Shown one piece after another: positions 1 through 5,622 of a DNA stretch of 6,289 nt. Origin of the DNA: Deltaproteobacteria bacterium (GTDB taxonomy: Bacteria; Desulfobacterota; Desulfobacteria; Desulfobacterales; JAABPS01); the NCBI GenBank assembly GCA_019309685.1, contig JAFDFT010000146.1, positions 1-6,289 of the forward strand. The letters run 5' to 3'. Within the stretch, counting starts at the first letter, position 1. Every line of letters begins with the position of its first letter. The position numbers and the translations under genes are program-made. The notes below the pieces were generated by a model. That model searched no databases. It had not been told where the DNA came from and worked only from the letters and a program-made list of their open reading frames with translations.

Positions 1-1612
1 ATGTTTTATTGAACCGTTCGATATGGGCCTTAAGGTGTTTAGCGAGCCCCTTGTTGACCCTAATGGTTTCAAAAAAACCATACCCATATAAAAAGCCCAT
101 ATCAGAAACAGGAATCACAGCCTGGTCTAAATTTTCGAGCGAACCGTTGATCCACACATAATTTATTTTATTTGCTTTTTGGTCTTTACCTGTAAAAGCC
201 TTCATGAGTGTTTGTCCTTTATGCAATGTTTCATCGAATTCATCATTTGGATCTGAATCAAAAACAATTCCTCCCCCAACTGAAAAGATGATCTTTTCGT
301 TATAAACAGTGGCTGTACGGATAGCGATGGATAGATCCATGGTGTTATGAAAGCTGATATATCCAATAGCCCCTGTGTATATGTGTCGTCTGGAAGGTTC
401 CAGTTCATCGATTATTTCCATGGATCTAATTTTAGGACAGCCGGTAATGGAGCCGCCTGGAAAACATGCCCGAATAAGGTCGGACGAGTCGTTTTCATCG
501 GCTAAAACACCTTCAACAATGGAGACCAAGTGAAATACGTTTTTATATGCCTCAAGCATTTTATGTTTAGATACCCTTACGGTTCCTGCCTTACAGACCT
601 TGCCAAAGTCATTCCGTAAAAGATCGACAATCATTGACAATTCCGCGTCATCTTTTTTACTTTGCTGAAGCTCTCTGCCAAGGGCCTCGTCTTCAGAATG
701 TGTCTTGCCTCTGGGTCTCGTTCCTTTGATAGGTCGTGTTTCTACCCGCTCGCCTTGTCTATATAAAAATCTTTCTGGAGACGTGGAAATGATTTGATGA
801 TCGCCCGCGTAGATATAGGAAAAAAATGGAGCAGGATTGTTCTGAAAAAGAGTTTTAAAAAGGTTAAATGAGTCTCCAGAAAAATCCATGCGAAATCGCT
901 GAGAAAGGTTCGCCTGGTAAATATGACCAGAACGAATATATTCTTTGATTTGTTCAACCGCGTTTAAATATTTAGGCTTTGTGAAATTGGAACAAAAACC
1001 GTCACCGCTTCCTTTATAGGGTGTTGACACGTTTGGTTTTTTGGAAAGTGATTTTTGGATAAATGAAAGATTTTTTTTAAGATTATCATGTCCATGTGCT
1101 GTTTCGCGTACCGGGATATTTAGAGTAGTGGTGGCGGCAATTCGGTCGTGAATGATAATAATTGATGGTGCAAAAAGACAAATATGCGGCAAAAGCAGGT
1201 CGTCCACAGACGTGCGGGGGAGTTCTTCCAGGCAGTCTTTGAGGTCGTAAGAAAAATAGCCAAACAGGCCCGCCTGGACCGGTATTTCCATATCAGGATG
1301 AATGGGCATTTGATTATTGATAGTGTAAATGTTTAAAAGCTTTCGAAGAATTTCAAATGGATGCTTTTGTACATTAACTGTTTGATCATCCATCGTGATT
1401 TTAAATGTATTGTTTCTACCGGAAAAGGCTAGCCAGGGTTTAATGGCGAGGATGTGATATCTCGCACAATCAAGACTTCCACCACTGGCAAGCAAGACGG
1501 TGCCGGGCATATGGACAAACCGGCCGGCAAAATCAAGAAAGGGTTCATTTAATTCAACGTGTTCAGTATGAATATCTTTGATTTGGCCAGTATGATTTAG
1601 AATGTTATCCAA
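1..1612 (-). CDS. pabB: Aminodeoxychorismate synthase component I fused to aminodeoxychorismate lyase (PabB-PabC), 3' end missing
   Basis: The frame is uninterrupted for 537 codons and leaves the window at its left edge. Residues ~20-470 are a chorismate-binding enzyme: an N-terminal part resembling the TrpE/PabB N-domain (PGTVLLASG at 36-44, GLFGYFSYDL at 115-124), then SPERF 278-282, PIKGTRPRG 294-302, DLLRNDFGKV 330-339, PGGSITGCPKIRSMEIIDE 385-403 and GGGIVFDSDP 446-455. The lysine of PIKGT (K296) is the PabB-type catalytic residue, where anthranilate synthase TrpE has PIAGT, so PabB is favoured over TrpE. From ~485 the chain continues into a class IV aminotransferase-fold start, VWINGSLENLDQAVIPVSD, then GFLYGYGFFETIR, as in PabC. 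The PLP lysine lies outside the window. With PabA it should make aminodeoxychorismate, and the PabC part should release pyruvate to give 4-aminobenzoate for folate. The start is inferred: a TAG lies two codons before TTG 1610-1612, and the first ATG (codon 35) would cut the N-domain. No strong Shine-Dalgarno is seen, so translational coupling to pabA 12 nt upstream is likely. GCPK replaces the more usual GAPK. Confidence 0.93.
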   Translation of the reverse strand, partial: MDNILNHTGQIKDIHTEHVELNEPFLDFAGRFVHMPGTVLLASGGSLDCARYHILAIKPWLAFSGRNNTFKITMDDQTVNVQKHPFEILRKLLNIYTINNQMPIHPDMEIPVQAGLFGYFSYDLKDCLEELPRTSVDDLLLPHICLFAPSIIIIHDRIAATTTLNIPVRETAHGHDNLKKNLSFIQKSLSKKPNVSTPYKGSGDGFCSNFTKPKYLNAVEQIKEYIRSGHIYQANLSQRFRMDFSGDSFNLFKTLFQNNPAPFFSYIYAGDHQIISTSPERFLYRQGERVETRPIKGTRPRGKTHSEDEALGRELQQSKKDDAELSMIVDLLRNDFGKVCKAGTVRVSKHKMLEAYKNVFHLVSIVEGVLADENDSSDLIRACFPGGSITGCPKIRSMEIIDELEPSRRHIYTGAIGYISFHNTMDLSIAIRTATVYNEKIIFSVGGGIVFDSDPNDEFDETLHKGQTLMKAFTGKDQKANKINYVWINGSLENLDQAVIPVSDMGFLYGYGFFETIRVNKGLAKHLKAHIERFNKT

Positions 1613-1624
1613 TTTCTAATATAT

Positions 1625-2242
1625 TTAATTTGCTATTTGCAGTTTTGAATTACTTCGTGACAAGCTATGTTTTAATGTCCCAAGTTTAAGAAAATTTTCG
1701 ATAATCATAAAGCCATGTTGGGTAAGGAAACTTTCCGGATGAAATTGAACACCATGAACAGGAAAATGTGGATGCGAAATTCCCATAATGACTTCATCGT
1801 CACTAAATGATGTTATTGTCAATTCTTCGCTAAGAGGTTCGGACACAAGGGAGTGATATCTAGCTGCGGTAAAAGGGGAAGGAACCCCTTTGAATATAAA
1901 CTCATCAGAATGACGGACAACACTGGTTTTGCCATGCATGGGAAGCGCAGCCCGGGCAGTCTTCCCGCCGAATGATTCATTAATGCATTGCATGCCAAGA
2001 CAAACGCCCAGTATGGGGATATTTCTTTTAAAAACGTTCACTATTTCTATTGAGATACCGGCATTTTCTGGATCTTTTGGGCCGGGACTGATTAAAATAT
2101 AATCAAAGGCTCGAGATGAAATTTGGTCGAGGGTTATCCTGTCGCTCCTGTGAACCTCAATCATAAGGTCATACTGCATGAACATCTGTACCAGATTATA
2201 AGTAAAAGAATCATAATTGTCGATTACGAGTAACTTTGCCAT
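1625..2242 (-). CDS. pabA: Aminodeoxychorismate synthase glutamine amidotransferase component (PabA/TrpG family)
   Basis: This 205-residue class I glutamine amidotransferase hydrolyses glutamine and passes ammonia to the chorismate-binding partner. Visible motifs are the N-terminal LLVIDNYDSFTYNLVQ (4-19), the oxyanion-region SPGP (52-55), the nucleophile elbow GVCLGMQ with Cys81, RYHSL (128-132), and GVQFHPES (164-171) carrying His168 and Glu170, which complete the Cys-His-Glu triad. Length is slightly above the usual ~190 because of a polar tail after residue 190. PabA and TrpG cannot be told apart from this subunit alone. The call rests on the downstream gene, 12 nt away, which is PabB-type and fused to PabC, with no trp genes in view. 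The start ATG is the family start. Upstream bases TTTAGAGACCTTCT give only a weak Shine-Dalgarno. An intrinsic terminator lies between the likely promoter and this start, suggesting attenuation. Confidence 0.93.
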   Translation of the reverse strand: MAKLLVIDNYDSFTYNLVQMFMQYDLMIEVHRSDRITLDQISSRAFDYILISPGPKDPENAGISIEIVNVFKRNIPILGVCLGMQCINESFGGKTARAALPMHGKTSVVRHSDEFIFKGVPSPFTAARYHSLVSEPLSEELTITSFSDDEVIMGISHPHFPVHGVQFHPESFLTQHGFMIIENFLKLGTLKHSLSRSNSKLQIAN

Positions 2243-2253
2243 AGAAGGTCTCT

Positions 2254-2287
2254 AAATAAAAAACCACCCAAACGAGAGTCTGGGTGG
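2254..2287 (-). terminator. Intrinsic terminator in the pabA leader (putative attenuator)
   Basis: Read on the minus strand, a perfect 7-bp stem, CCACCCA (2287-2281) with TGGGTGG (2270-2264), closes a 10-nt loop and runs directly into TTTTTT (2263-2258), A, TTT. It ends about 12 nt before the pabA start codon. No minus-strand gene lies between it and the divergent gene at 2607, so it has no upstream gene to terminate. It sits inside the leader of pabA, the arrangement expected for transcription attenuation. A weak alternative pairing exists (minus-strand TCTGG at 2326-2322 with CCAGA at 2283-2279) that would break the stem. I found no convincing leader peptide: the two short candidates encode 12 and 7 residues without a Shine-Dalgarno or tryptophan codons. 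Confidence 0.72.
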
Positions 2288-2385
2288 CTGAATGCCTATT
2301 GCATAACTCAAATAAACCTTGCCAGAAACATATATTTTTACGATAAAAGGATCTGACAATATTTAAACCTAATCATTTTTTGGGC

Positions 2386-2414
2386 AAGATATCGGAAATA
2401 TATTTTCAAGTCAA
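2386..2414 (-). promoter_or_regulatory. Candidate sigma70 promoter of pabA-pabBC
   Basis: On the minus strand a -35 box TTGACT (2414-2409; 5 of 6 to TTGACA) is followed after exactly 17 bp by TATCTT (2391-2386; 4 of 6 to TATAAT). Transcription would start near 2379, giving a leader of roughly 135 nt that contains the terminator hairpin. A perfect 10-bp palindrome CGGATATCCG (2423-2432) lies just upstream of the -35 box and could be an operator, but nothing else supports that. Confidence 0.5.
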
Positions 2415-2465
2415 GTGAAATACGGATATCCGATTATGTGCAAAAAACAAGCGAACATCCTTTTT

Positions 2466-2548
2466 CATACCCCGGTTTATCCGGGGTATCCAACAGAATA
2501 ATTTTTATCTGTAATCCTGGATTACCCGGTCAAGCCGGATGATGACGG
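2466..2548. repeat. Inverted pair of REP-like palindromes upstream of the radical SAM gene
   Basis: The first unit is a perfect 9-bp hairpin, ATACCCCGG (2467-2475), loop TTTAT, CCGGGGTAT (2481-2489). The second unit, about 2516-2548, reads CTGGAT, then CCCGGTCAAGCCGG, then ATGATGACGG, a degenerate hairpin with loop TCAAG. The reverse complement of unit one (GGATACCCCGG..) aligns with unit two (GGATTACCCGG..), so they face each other with GGAT ends inward. A 15-nt palindrome, GTAATCCTGGATTAC (2511-2525), overlaps the second unit. There is no U-tract directly after the stems, so these are not good intrinsic terminators. Together with the pabA leader they fill the 364-nt divergent spacer. They look like members of a dispersed intergenic repeat family. 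Confidence 0.6.
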
Positions 2549-2606
2549 TTGTGTATAAAAGTGATCATTGTTATGTATATTTTGTCCGTAAGTATAAATA
2601 CCGAAT

Positions 2607-3926
2607 ATGAAATTATTTAAAAATAGTCAGCAATGTATCACCGCAGTGGTAGCAGATCAAACCGGCAATATTTTTGAGCTGGATGGATACGCAGCTGTCG
2701 GCATGTCCGGACAGTCGTTTTTTCCTATGACAGCAGACATGGTAACGAACATGCCCTATGGCGGAGAAATGATGTTTTTGCCTGACCGAATACCTGTCCT
2801 TTATAACATCGGGGCAGACAGGATAGAAACCTTGAGCGAAAATCCTAATTTACCGGGCAAGCGGATATATCCTGTGGCTGCGTTTAACTCTCCTGGGTAC
2901 GTCATTTCTTATGTAGTTGCTTACGCGGAAAAAAAATCTGCTGAGCATTTGCCTCTTTTTTCATATGGTGCAGTGGGGTGGCAGCGGGGAAAATTTATGT
3001 CTGCTGTGATACAGGTGGACACTGAAAGGCGGCAGGATTTACGGTTAATGAAACAAAAAAAAATCATCGCCGGAATCCATAAGATGAAAAAGGTAATGCC
3101 GCAAAACAGGCTTCGGGCGCATCTTGAAAATTGTGCGCTTCAATATGGATGTCCCGCTGGGAAAAACTTTTTTTTGAAAAGATTTGAGGCGCCGCTTCCG
3201 ACTGCCAGATCATGTAATGCCGGCTGCCTGGGCTGTTTGTCCCTCCAAGATAAGACGAACATATCCAACAGTCAGGAGAGAATTGACTTTACACCATCGC
3301 CTGAGGAGATATCTGAGGTGGCATTAACTCATATCAAACATGTAAAATGTTCTGTGGTCAGCTTTGGGCAGGGGTGCGAAGGTGAACCCCTGCTAGCCGC
3401 AAATGTAATAGCGCCGGCTATCCGAATGATACGATCCCGAACACACAATGGAACAATAAACGTAAATACAAATGGAAGCAGTCCGGAAATTATTGGTAAA
3501 TTATTTGATGCCGGTCTTGACAGCGTACGGATAAGCATGAACAGTGTTAGGAAAGACTGTTATACTGCTTATTTTCGACCGAATGGCTATACGTTTGAAG
3601 ATGTAATAAAAAGCATTGAGCTGGCAATAGCGAGAAATAAATTTATCTCCATTAATTATTTAAACTGTCCGGGTTTTACAGATTCTCCTGAAGAGGTTGA
3701 GGTGCTGATGGAATTTCTCAAACGGTACCCGGTAAACATGATCCAATGGCGCAATTTGAACTTTGACCCTATTCGATACTACGATGTTATGAATTCCATT
3801 GCTGAACATGGGATGCCGATAGGAATGGATACGTTGATTTCAGATATCAAGCGATCGTTTCCTTCATTAAAACACGGCTACTTTAATCCGCCCAAGGAAA
3901 GTTTTAAACATCTGAATCTTGAGTGA
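2607..3926 (+). CDS. Radical SAM protein of unknown function
   Basis: The protein has 439 residues. Residues ~10-130 form an N-terminal domain (VVADQTGNIFELDGYAAVGMSG, with one break possible in my alignment) that I associate from memory with a family of deltaproteobacterial radical SAM proteins; I cannot name a function. The cluster motif is C203-X3-C207-X2-C210 (CNAGCLGC), which should hold the 4Fe-4S cluster that cleaves S-adenosylmethionine. GQGCEGEPLL (255-264) matches the GGE-like SAM-contacting strand, and INVNTNGSS (284-292) and LDSVRISMNS (304-313) fit later barrel strands. Extra cysteines at 176, 182, 257, 318 and 354 are present but do not form a clear SPASM or twitch motif. No signal peptide or membrane segment is seen, so it is cytoplasmic. 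The start is the first ATG; no clear Shine-Dalgarno precedes it, but the next ATG (codon 33) would cut the conserved N-terminal segment. It stands alone, divergent from pabA, with REP-like pairs on both sides. No substrate peptide or partner gene is visible beside it. Confidence 0.88.
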   Translation: MKLFKNSQQCITAVVADQTGNIFELDGYAAVGMSGQSFFPMTADMVTNMPYGGEMMFLPDRIPVLYNIGADRIETLSENPNLPGKRIYPVAAFNSPGYVISYVVAYAEKKSAEHLPLFSYGAVGWQRGKFMSAVIQVDTERRQDLRLMKQKKIIAGIHKMKKVMPQNRLRAHLENCALQYGCPAGKNFFLKRFEAPLPTARSCNAGCLGCLSLQDKTNISNSQERIDFTPSPEEISEVALTHIKHVKCSVVSFGQGCEGEPLLAANVIAPAIRMIRSRTHNGTINVNTNGSSPEIIGKLFDAGLDSVRISMNSVRKDCYTAYFRPNGYTFEDVIKSIELAIARNKFISINYLNCPGFTDSPEEVEVLMEFLKRYPVNMIQWRNLNFDPIRYYDVMNSIAEHGMPIGMDTLISDIKRSFPSLKHGYFNPPKESFKHLNLE

Positions 3927-3970
3927 AAATTGAGGATAATCATTTTGAAATAATTCATCTTCTGTTTACG

Positions 3971-4041
3971 TTGATTCCTGCTTCCGCAGGAATGACGATG
4001 TAAATTTACTGGTTGTCATCCTCGCGAATGCGGGGATCCAG
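3971..4041. repeat. Inverted pair of REP-like palindromes downstream of the radical SAM gene
   Basis: Unit one has a perfect 8-bp stem, ATTCCTGC (3974-3981), loop TTCC, GCAGGAAT (3986-3993), followed by GACGA. Unit two begins GTCAT and has an 8-bp stem with one G-U pair, ATCCTCGC (4018-4025), loop GAAT, GCGGGGAT (4030-4037), followed by CCAG. Unit two is the reverse complement of the same consensus (CTGGAT-hairpin-ATGACG), so the pair is inverted with GTCAT ends inward, opposite to the pair at 2466-2548. Located 45 nt after the radical SAM stop, it may act on the mRNA 3' end, but no T-run follows either stem. Confidence 0.72.
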
Positions 4042-4055
4042 ATTTTTATCAAAAG

Positions 4056-4073
4056 CCGGGTCCTTTGGGCCGG
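4056..4073 (+). other. GC-rich hairpin in the radical SAM-prmA spacer
   Basis: CCGGGTCC (4056-4063), loop TTT, GGGCCGG (4067-4073) can pair with one bulged G. It is followed by ATATTTA rather than a run of T, so it is at best a weak terminator for the upstream gene. It could also be a degraded REP unit. Confidence 0.35.
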
Positions 4074-4122
4074 ATATTTACAATGTAAAGATGGATGAAC
4101 CCGTAAAAAGTTTGATTAAGAA

Positions 4123-4241
4123 GGTTTTGTAAAAAGTTCAAATACAAGGCGTGCAAATTTTGTACTCATGAGGCGTACTTATCGTACGTTGAATGATTGC
4201 GAGATGCAGCACAACACAGAAGTTGGATTTTTTACGAAACC
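4123..4241. mobile_element. MITE-like palindromic element upstream of prmA
   Basis: The ends are inverted repeats of 19 nt: GGTTTTGTAAAAAGTTCAA (4123-4141) and the complement of 4223-4241, GGTTTCGTAAAAAATCCAA, which match at 16 of 19 positions. The middle folds symmetrically: CGTAC (4174-4178), loop TTATC, GTACG (4184-4188), centred on the same axis near 4181.5, and GTGC (4151-4154) pairs with GCAC (4209-4212) on that axis too. So the ~119-bp unit is one long imperfect palindrome without coding capacity. A second GTAAAAAGTT copy lies just outside at 4103-4112. I recall similar units scattered in Desulfobacterales genomes, but this is memory, not a search. It carries an ATG (4168) in frame with prmA. 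Confidence 0.62.
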
Positions 4242-4262
4242 GTCAAGATTGCGTTGTGAAAA

Positions 4263-4268
4263 AGGAAG
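4263..4268 (+). promoter_or_regulatory. Shine-Dalgarno that sets the prmA start
   Basis: AGGAAG (4263-4268) lies 4 nt before ATG 4273-4275. The upstream in-frame ATG at 4168 lies within the palindromic repeat and has no Shine-Dalgarno. This decides for the shorter protein. Confidence 0.6.
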
Positions 4269-4272
4269 CCCA

Positions 4273-5217
4273 ATGAAGTGGATAGAGGCAAAAGTAGTAT
4301 TTGACCCGAATGATAATGAATTTACCGTGGATCTAATTTCTGATATTTTTTATGAATTTGGGCTAAAGGGAGTTGTGATTGAAACGCCCGACGATGGATC
4401 TGTTGAAGACTGGGCGGAAGACGCAAAGCCGGGTGTCAATTATTACGCTGTTTCCGGCTATTTCCCAAGTAACGATAATGCAAATAAAAAGTGTCACATA
4501 TTAGAAAATGAGCTGGCACGATTAAAAGAAGAACTCAATATTTCAACAACAGTTGCCTATCAAGAGATAGATGAAGAAGATTGGTCCGAATCATGGAAAG
4601 CATATTTCTGGCCGGAAAAGATAAGTGACACGTTTGTGGTTAAACCGACCTGGCGTGAATATACGCCGAAAAATGATGAAATTATCATAGAAATTGATCC
4701 GGGTATGGCGTTTGGCACGGGCACCCATCCAACAACATCTCTTTGCGTCAATATGATCGAAAAATACATTCGTCAGGGAGATTCAGTATTGGATGTGGGT
4801 ACAGGTTCAGGAATTCTTATGGTTGCCTCGGCAAAGCTTGGAGCGGGAGTTATACATGGTATTGATAATGATCTGGTTGCGGTGGAAATTGCCGAAAAAA
4901 ATTTACTACTAAATAATATTGATACGTTAAAATTCAACGTTGTTAAAGGTGATCTTATTGGTGCTGTTCATCAAAAGCACAACATGGTTGTTTCGAATAT
5001 ATTAGCTGATGTCATTATAGGTTTGCTGGAGAACTTAAAAGAAGTATTGGCTAAGAATGGAATGTTTATTTGTTCAGGATTTACAGTAGATAGCAAAGAC
5101 AGGGTAGAGGAAAAAATAAAAGAGCAGGGGTTTACGATTATTGATTCGGAAGTTAAGGAGAGTTGGGTTGCAATTGTTGGCAAGCTGATTGCGGCAGAGT
5201 CTCGCAAATCGCGTTGA
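4273..5217 (+). CDS. prmA: Ribosomal protein L11 methyltransferase PrmA
   Basis: This cytoplasmic SAM-dependent enzyme trimethylates ribosomal protein L11. At 314 residues it is close to the ~293 of E. coli PrmA. An N-terminal L11-recognition domain (MKWIEAKVVF start, ~1-95) leads through a linker, WSESWKAYFWPEKISDTFVVKPTW (104-127 approximately, quoted here only as the WKxYF..VKP type), to the methyltransferase domain. That domain shows IDPGMAFGTGTHPTT (141-155), the SAM-binding glycine loop DVGTGSGIL (174-182), the acidic strand end GIDND (196-200), and SNILADVI (241-248), where PrmA usually has NIL. The open frame extends 35 codons upstream to 4168, but those codons lie mostly in the palindromic repeat and have no homology to PrmA. 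The Shine-Dalgarno at 4263-4268 and the family N-terminus fix the start at 4273. The frequent partner gene rsmE does not follow. Instead, 28 nt after the stop, a tmRNA 3' fragment begins, so an insertion may have separated prmA from its former neighbours. Confidence 0.95.
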   Translation: MKWIEAKVVFDPNDNEFTVDLISDIFYEFGLKGVVIETPDDGSVEDWAEDAKPGVNYYAVSGYFPSNDNANKKCHILENELARLKEELNISTTVAYQEIDEEDWSESWKAYFWPEKISDTFVVKPTWREYTPKNDEIIIEIDPGMAFGTGTHPTTSLCVNMIEKYIRQGDSVLDVGTGSGILMVASAKLGAGVIHGIDNDLVAVEIAEKNLLLNNIDTLKFNVVKGDLIGAVHQKHNMVVSNILADVIIGLLENLKEVLAKNGMFICSGFTVDSKDRVEEKIKEQGFTIIDSEVKESWVAIVGKLIAAESRKSR

Positions 5218-5245
5218 TATAATATGGTTGGGGGGAAACATTGAT

Positions 5246-5269
5246 TGGTGGAGGCGGTGGGAGTCGAAC
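5246..5269 (-). other. 3' fragment of a tmRNA gene, candidate integration (att) site
   Basis: On the minus strand 5269-5246 reads GTTCGACT (T-loop), CCCACC (3' side of the T-stem), GCCTCC, then A and CCA. That is the complete 3' tail of a tmRNA: CGCCTCC would pair with the GGGGGCG start common to ssrA genes, and the discriminator A plus encoded CCA fit. The 5' half of the T-stem and the rest of the gene are absent; the preceding minus-strand bases are eight A. tmRNA 3' ends are well-known targets of tyrosine integrases, which leave such a 3' duplicate at the far end of the element. Orientation implies host DNA on the prmA side and the element to the right. A tRNA with a GGAGGCG-type acceptor stem is a less likely source. 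Confidence 0.68.
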
Positions 5270-5280
5270 TTTTTTTTAAT

Positions 5281-5398
5281 GTGTGACAATTGGTGATTCA
5301 TGGTGATGAATAATTAACTATAATGATGAAATAATAAGCTTTTCCACCATTTTTCATTCCGATCAGGATCTCACTAAATATCACTGCAAATCACCATT
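5281..5398. repeat. 10-bp-phased GTGA/TCAC motifs in inverted orientation
   Basis: GTGA occurs at 5283, 5293 and 5303, and TCAC at 5371, 5381 and 5391, each trio spaced by exactly 10 bp, about one helical turn. The best-matching arms are TGGTGATT-N4-GTGAT (5291-5307) and its inverse ATCAC-N4-AATCACCA (5380-5396), separated by 72 bp of very AT-rich DNA. The array starts 11 nt beyond the tmRNA fragment and ends ~55 nt before the ribosome binding site of the zinc-ribbon gene. It resembles integrase/excisionase arm sites or a repressor operator pair; this is inference. The rest of the 5218-5463 spacer holds the tmRNA tail, eight T (5270-5277), and nothing else I recognise. Confidence 0.5.
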
Positions 5399-5452
5399 TA
5401 CCATAAAAAATAGGCACAATTTTTGAAATACTAATTTTATCTATTTATTATG

Positions 5453-5458
5453 AGGAGG
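5453..5458 (+). promoter_or_regulatory. Perfect AGGAGG Shine-Dalgarno for a GTG-started small gene
   Basis: AGGAGG lies 5 nt before GTG 5464-5466, the strongest ribosome binding site in the window. The site is itself embedded in a minimal frame ATG AGG AGG TAG (5450-5461), probably by chance. Confidence 0.65.
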
Positions 5459-5463
5459 TAGAA

Positions 5464-5565
5464 GTGCGGCGTAAATGTGAAAAATGTGGGAGTTTAGGGT
5501 TTGTCGAATTTACTTGTCATAAGTGTAGTTTTGCAAAGGTCTCGAAGCAGGACATCATAAAATAA
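5464..5565 (+). CDS. Small zinc-ribbon microprotein (33 residues)
   Basis: A GTG-started frame encodes 33 residues. Two CX2C knuckles, C5-X2-C8 (CEKC) and C18-X2-C21 (CHKC), are separated by nine residues and so can bind one zinc ion as a rubredoxin-like or zinc-ribbon fold. Lysine and arginine at both ends (RRK at 2-4; K25, K28, K33) make it basic. Its support is the exact AGGAGG at 5 nt spacing and the patterned cysteines; it is too short for most gene callers. Its function is unknown. Comparable free-standing zinc ribbons bind nucleic acid or act as protein adaptors. It lies between the phased repeat region and the convergent TetR gene, on the presumed element side of the tmRNA fragment. 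It could alternatively be the remnant of a longer protein, though its own ribosome binding site argues for a real gene. Confidence 0.6.
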   Translation: MRRKCEKCGSLGFVEFTCHKCSFAKVSKQDIIK

Positions 5566-5622
5566 TCTGTTCAGTTAAAACTTAAAACATGGAACAAGAT
5601 GAATTAGATTTTTTACGAATTC

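Noticed and set aside
202..957. Short minus-strand frames at 202-408 and 742-957
   Set aside because: Both lie in a different frame from the continuous PabB-PabC coding frame, which spans the whole region and carries all the family motifs.
2331..2376. Leader-peptide candidates on the minus strand (starts at 2376 and 2331)
   Set aside because: They have no Shine-Dalgarno and no run of tryptophan or other regulatory codons, so ribosome-mediated attenuation is not supported.
2243..2378. T-box riboswitch or known riboswitch in the pabA leader
   Set aside because: There is no TGGNACCGCG T-box sequence and no tetrahydrofolate-riboswitch core that I can recognise. Only the terminator is clear.
2549..2581. 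Possible sigma70 promoter for the radical SAM gene (TTGTGT, 17 bp, TATGTA)
   Set aside because: Each box matches only 3 of 6 consensus bases in a very AT-rich stretch, so it is not distinguishable from chance.
3329..3538. Minus-strand frame of 69 codons
   Set aside because: It is antisense to the radical SAM barrel region, with no ribosome binding site or recognisable domain.
5270..5277. Run of eight T after prmA as an intrinsic terminator on the plus strand
   Set aside because: The preceding GGTGGAGGCGG..GTCGAAC stretch does not fold into a stem. It is the complement of the tmRNA tail.
4560..5301. Minus-strand frames at 4560-4769, 4971-5207 and 5074-5301
   Set aside because: They are antisense to prmA, overlap each other and show no domain. 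The last one also runs through the tmRNA tail.
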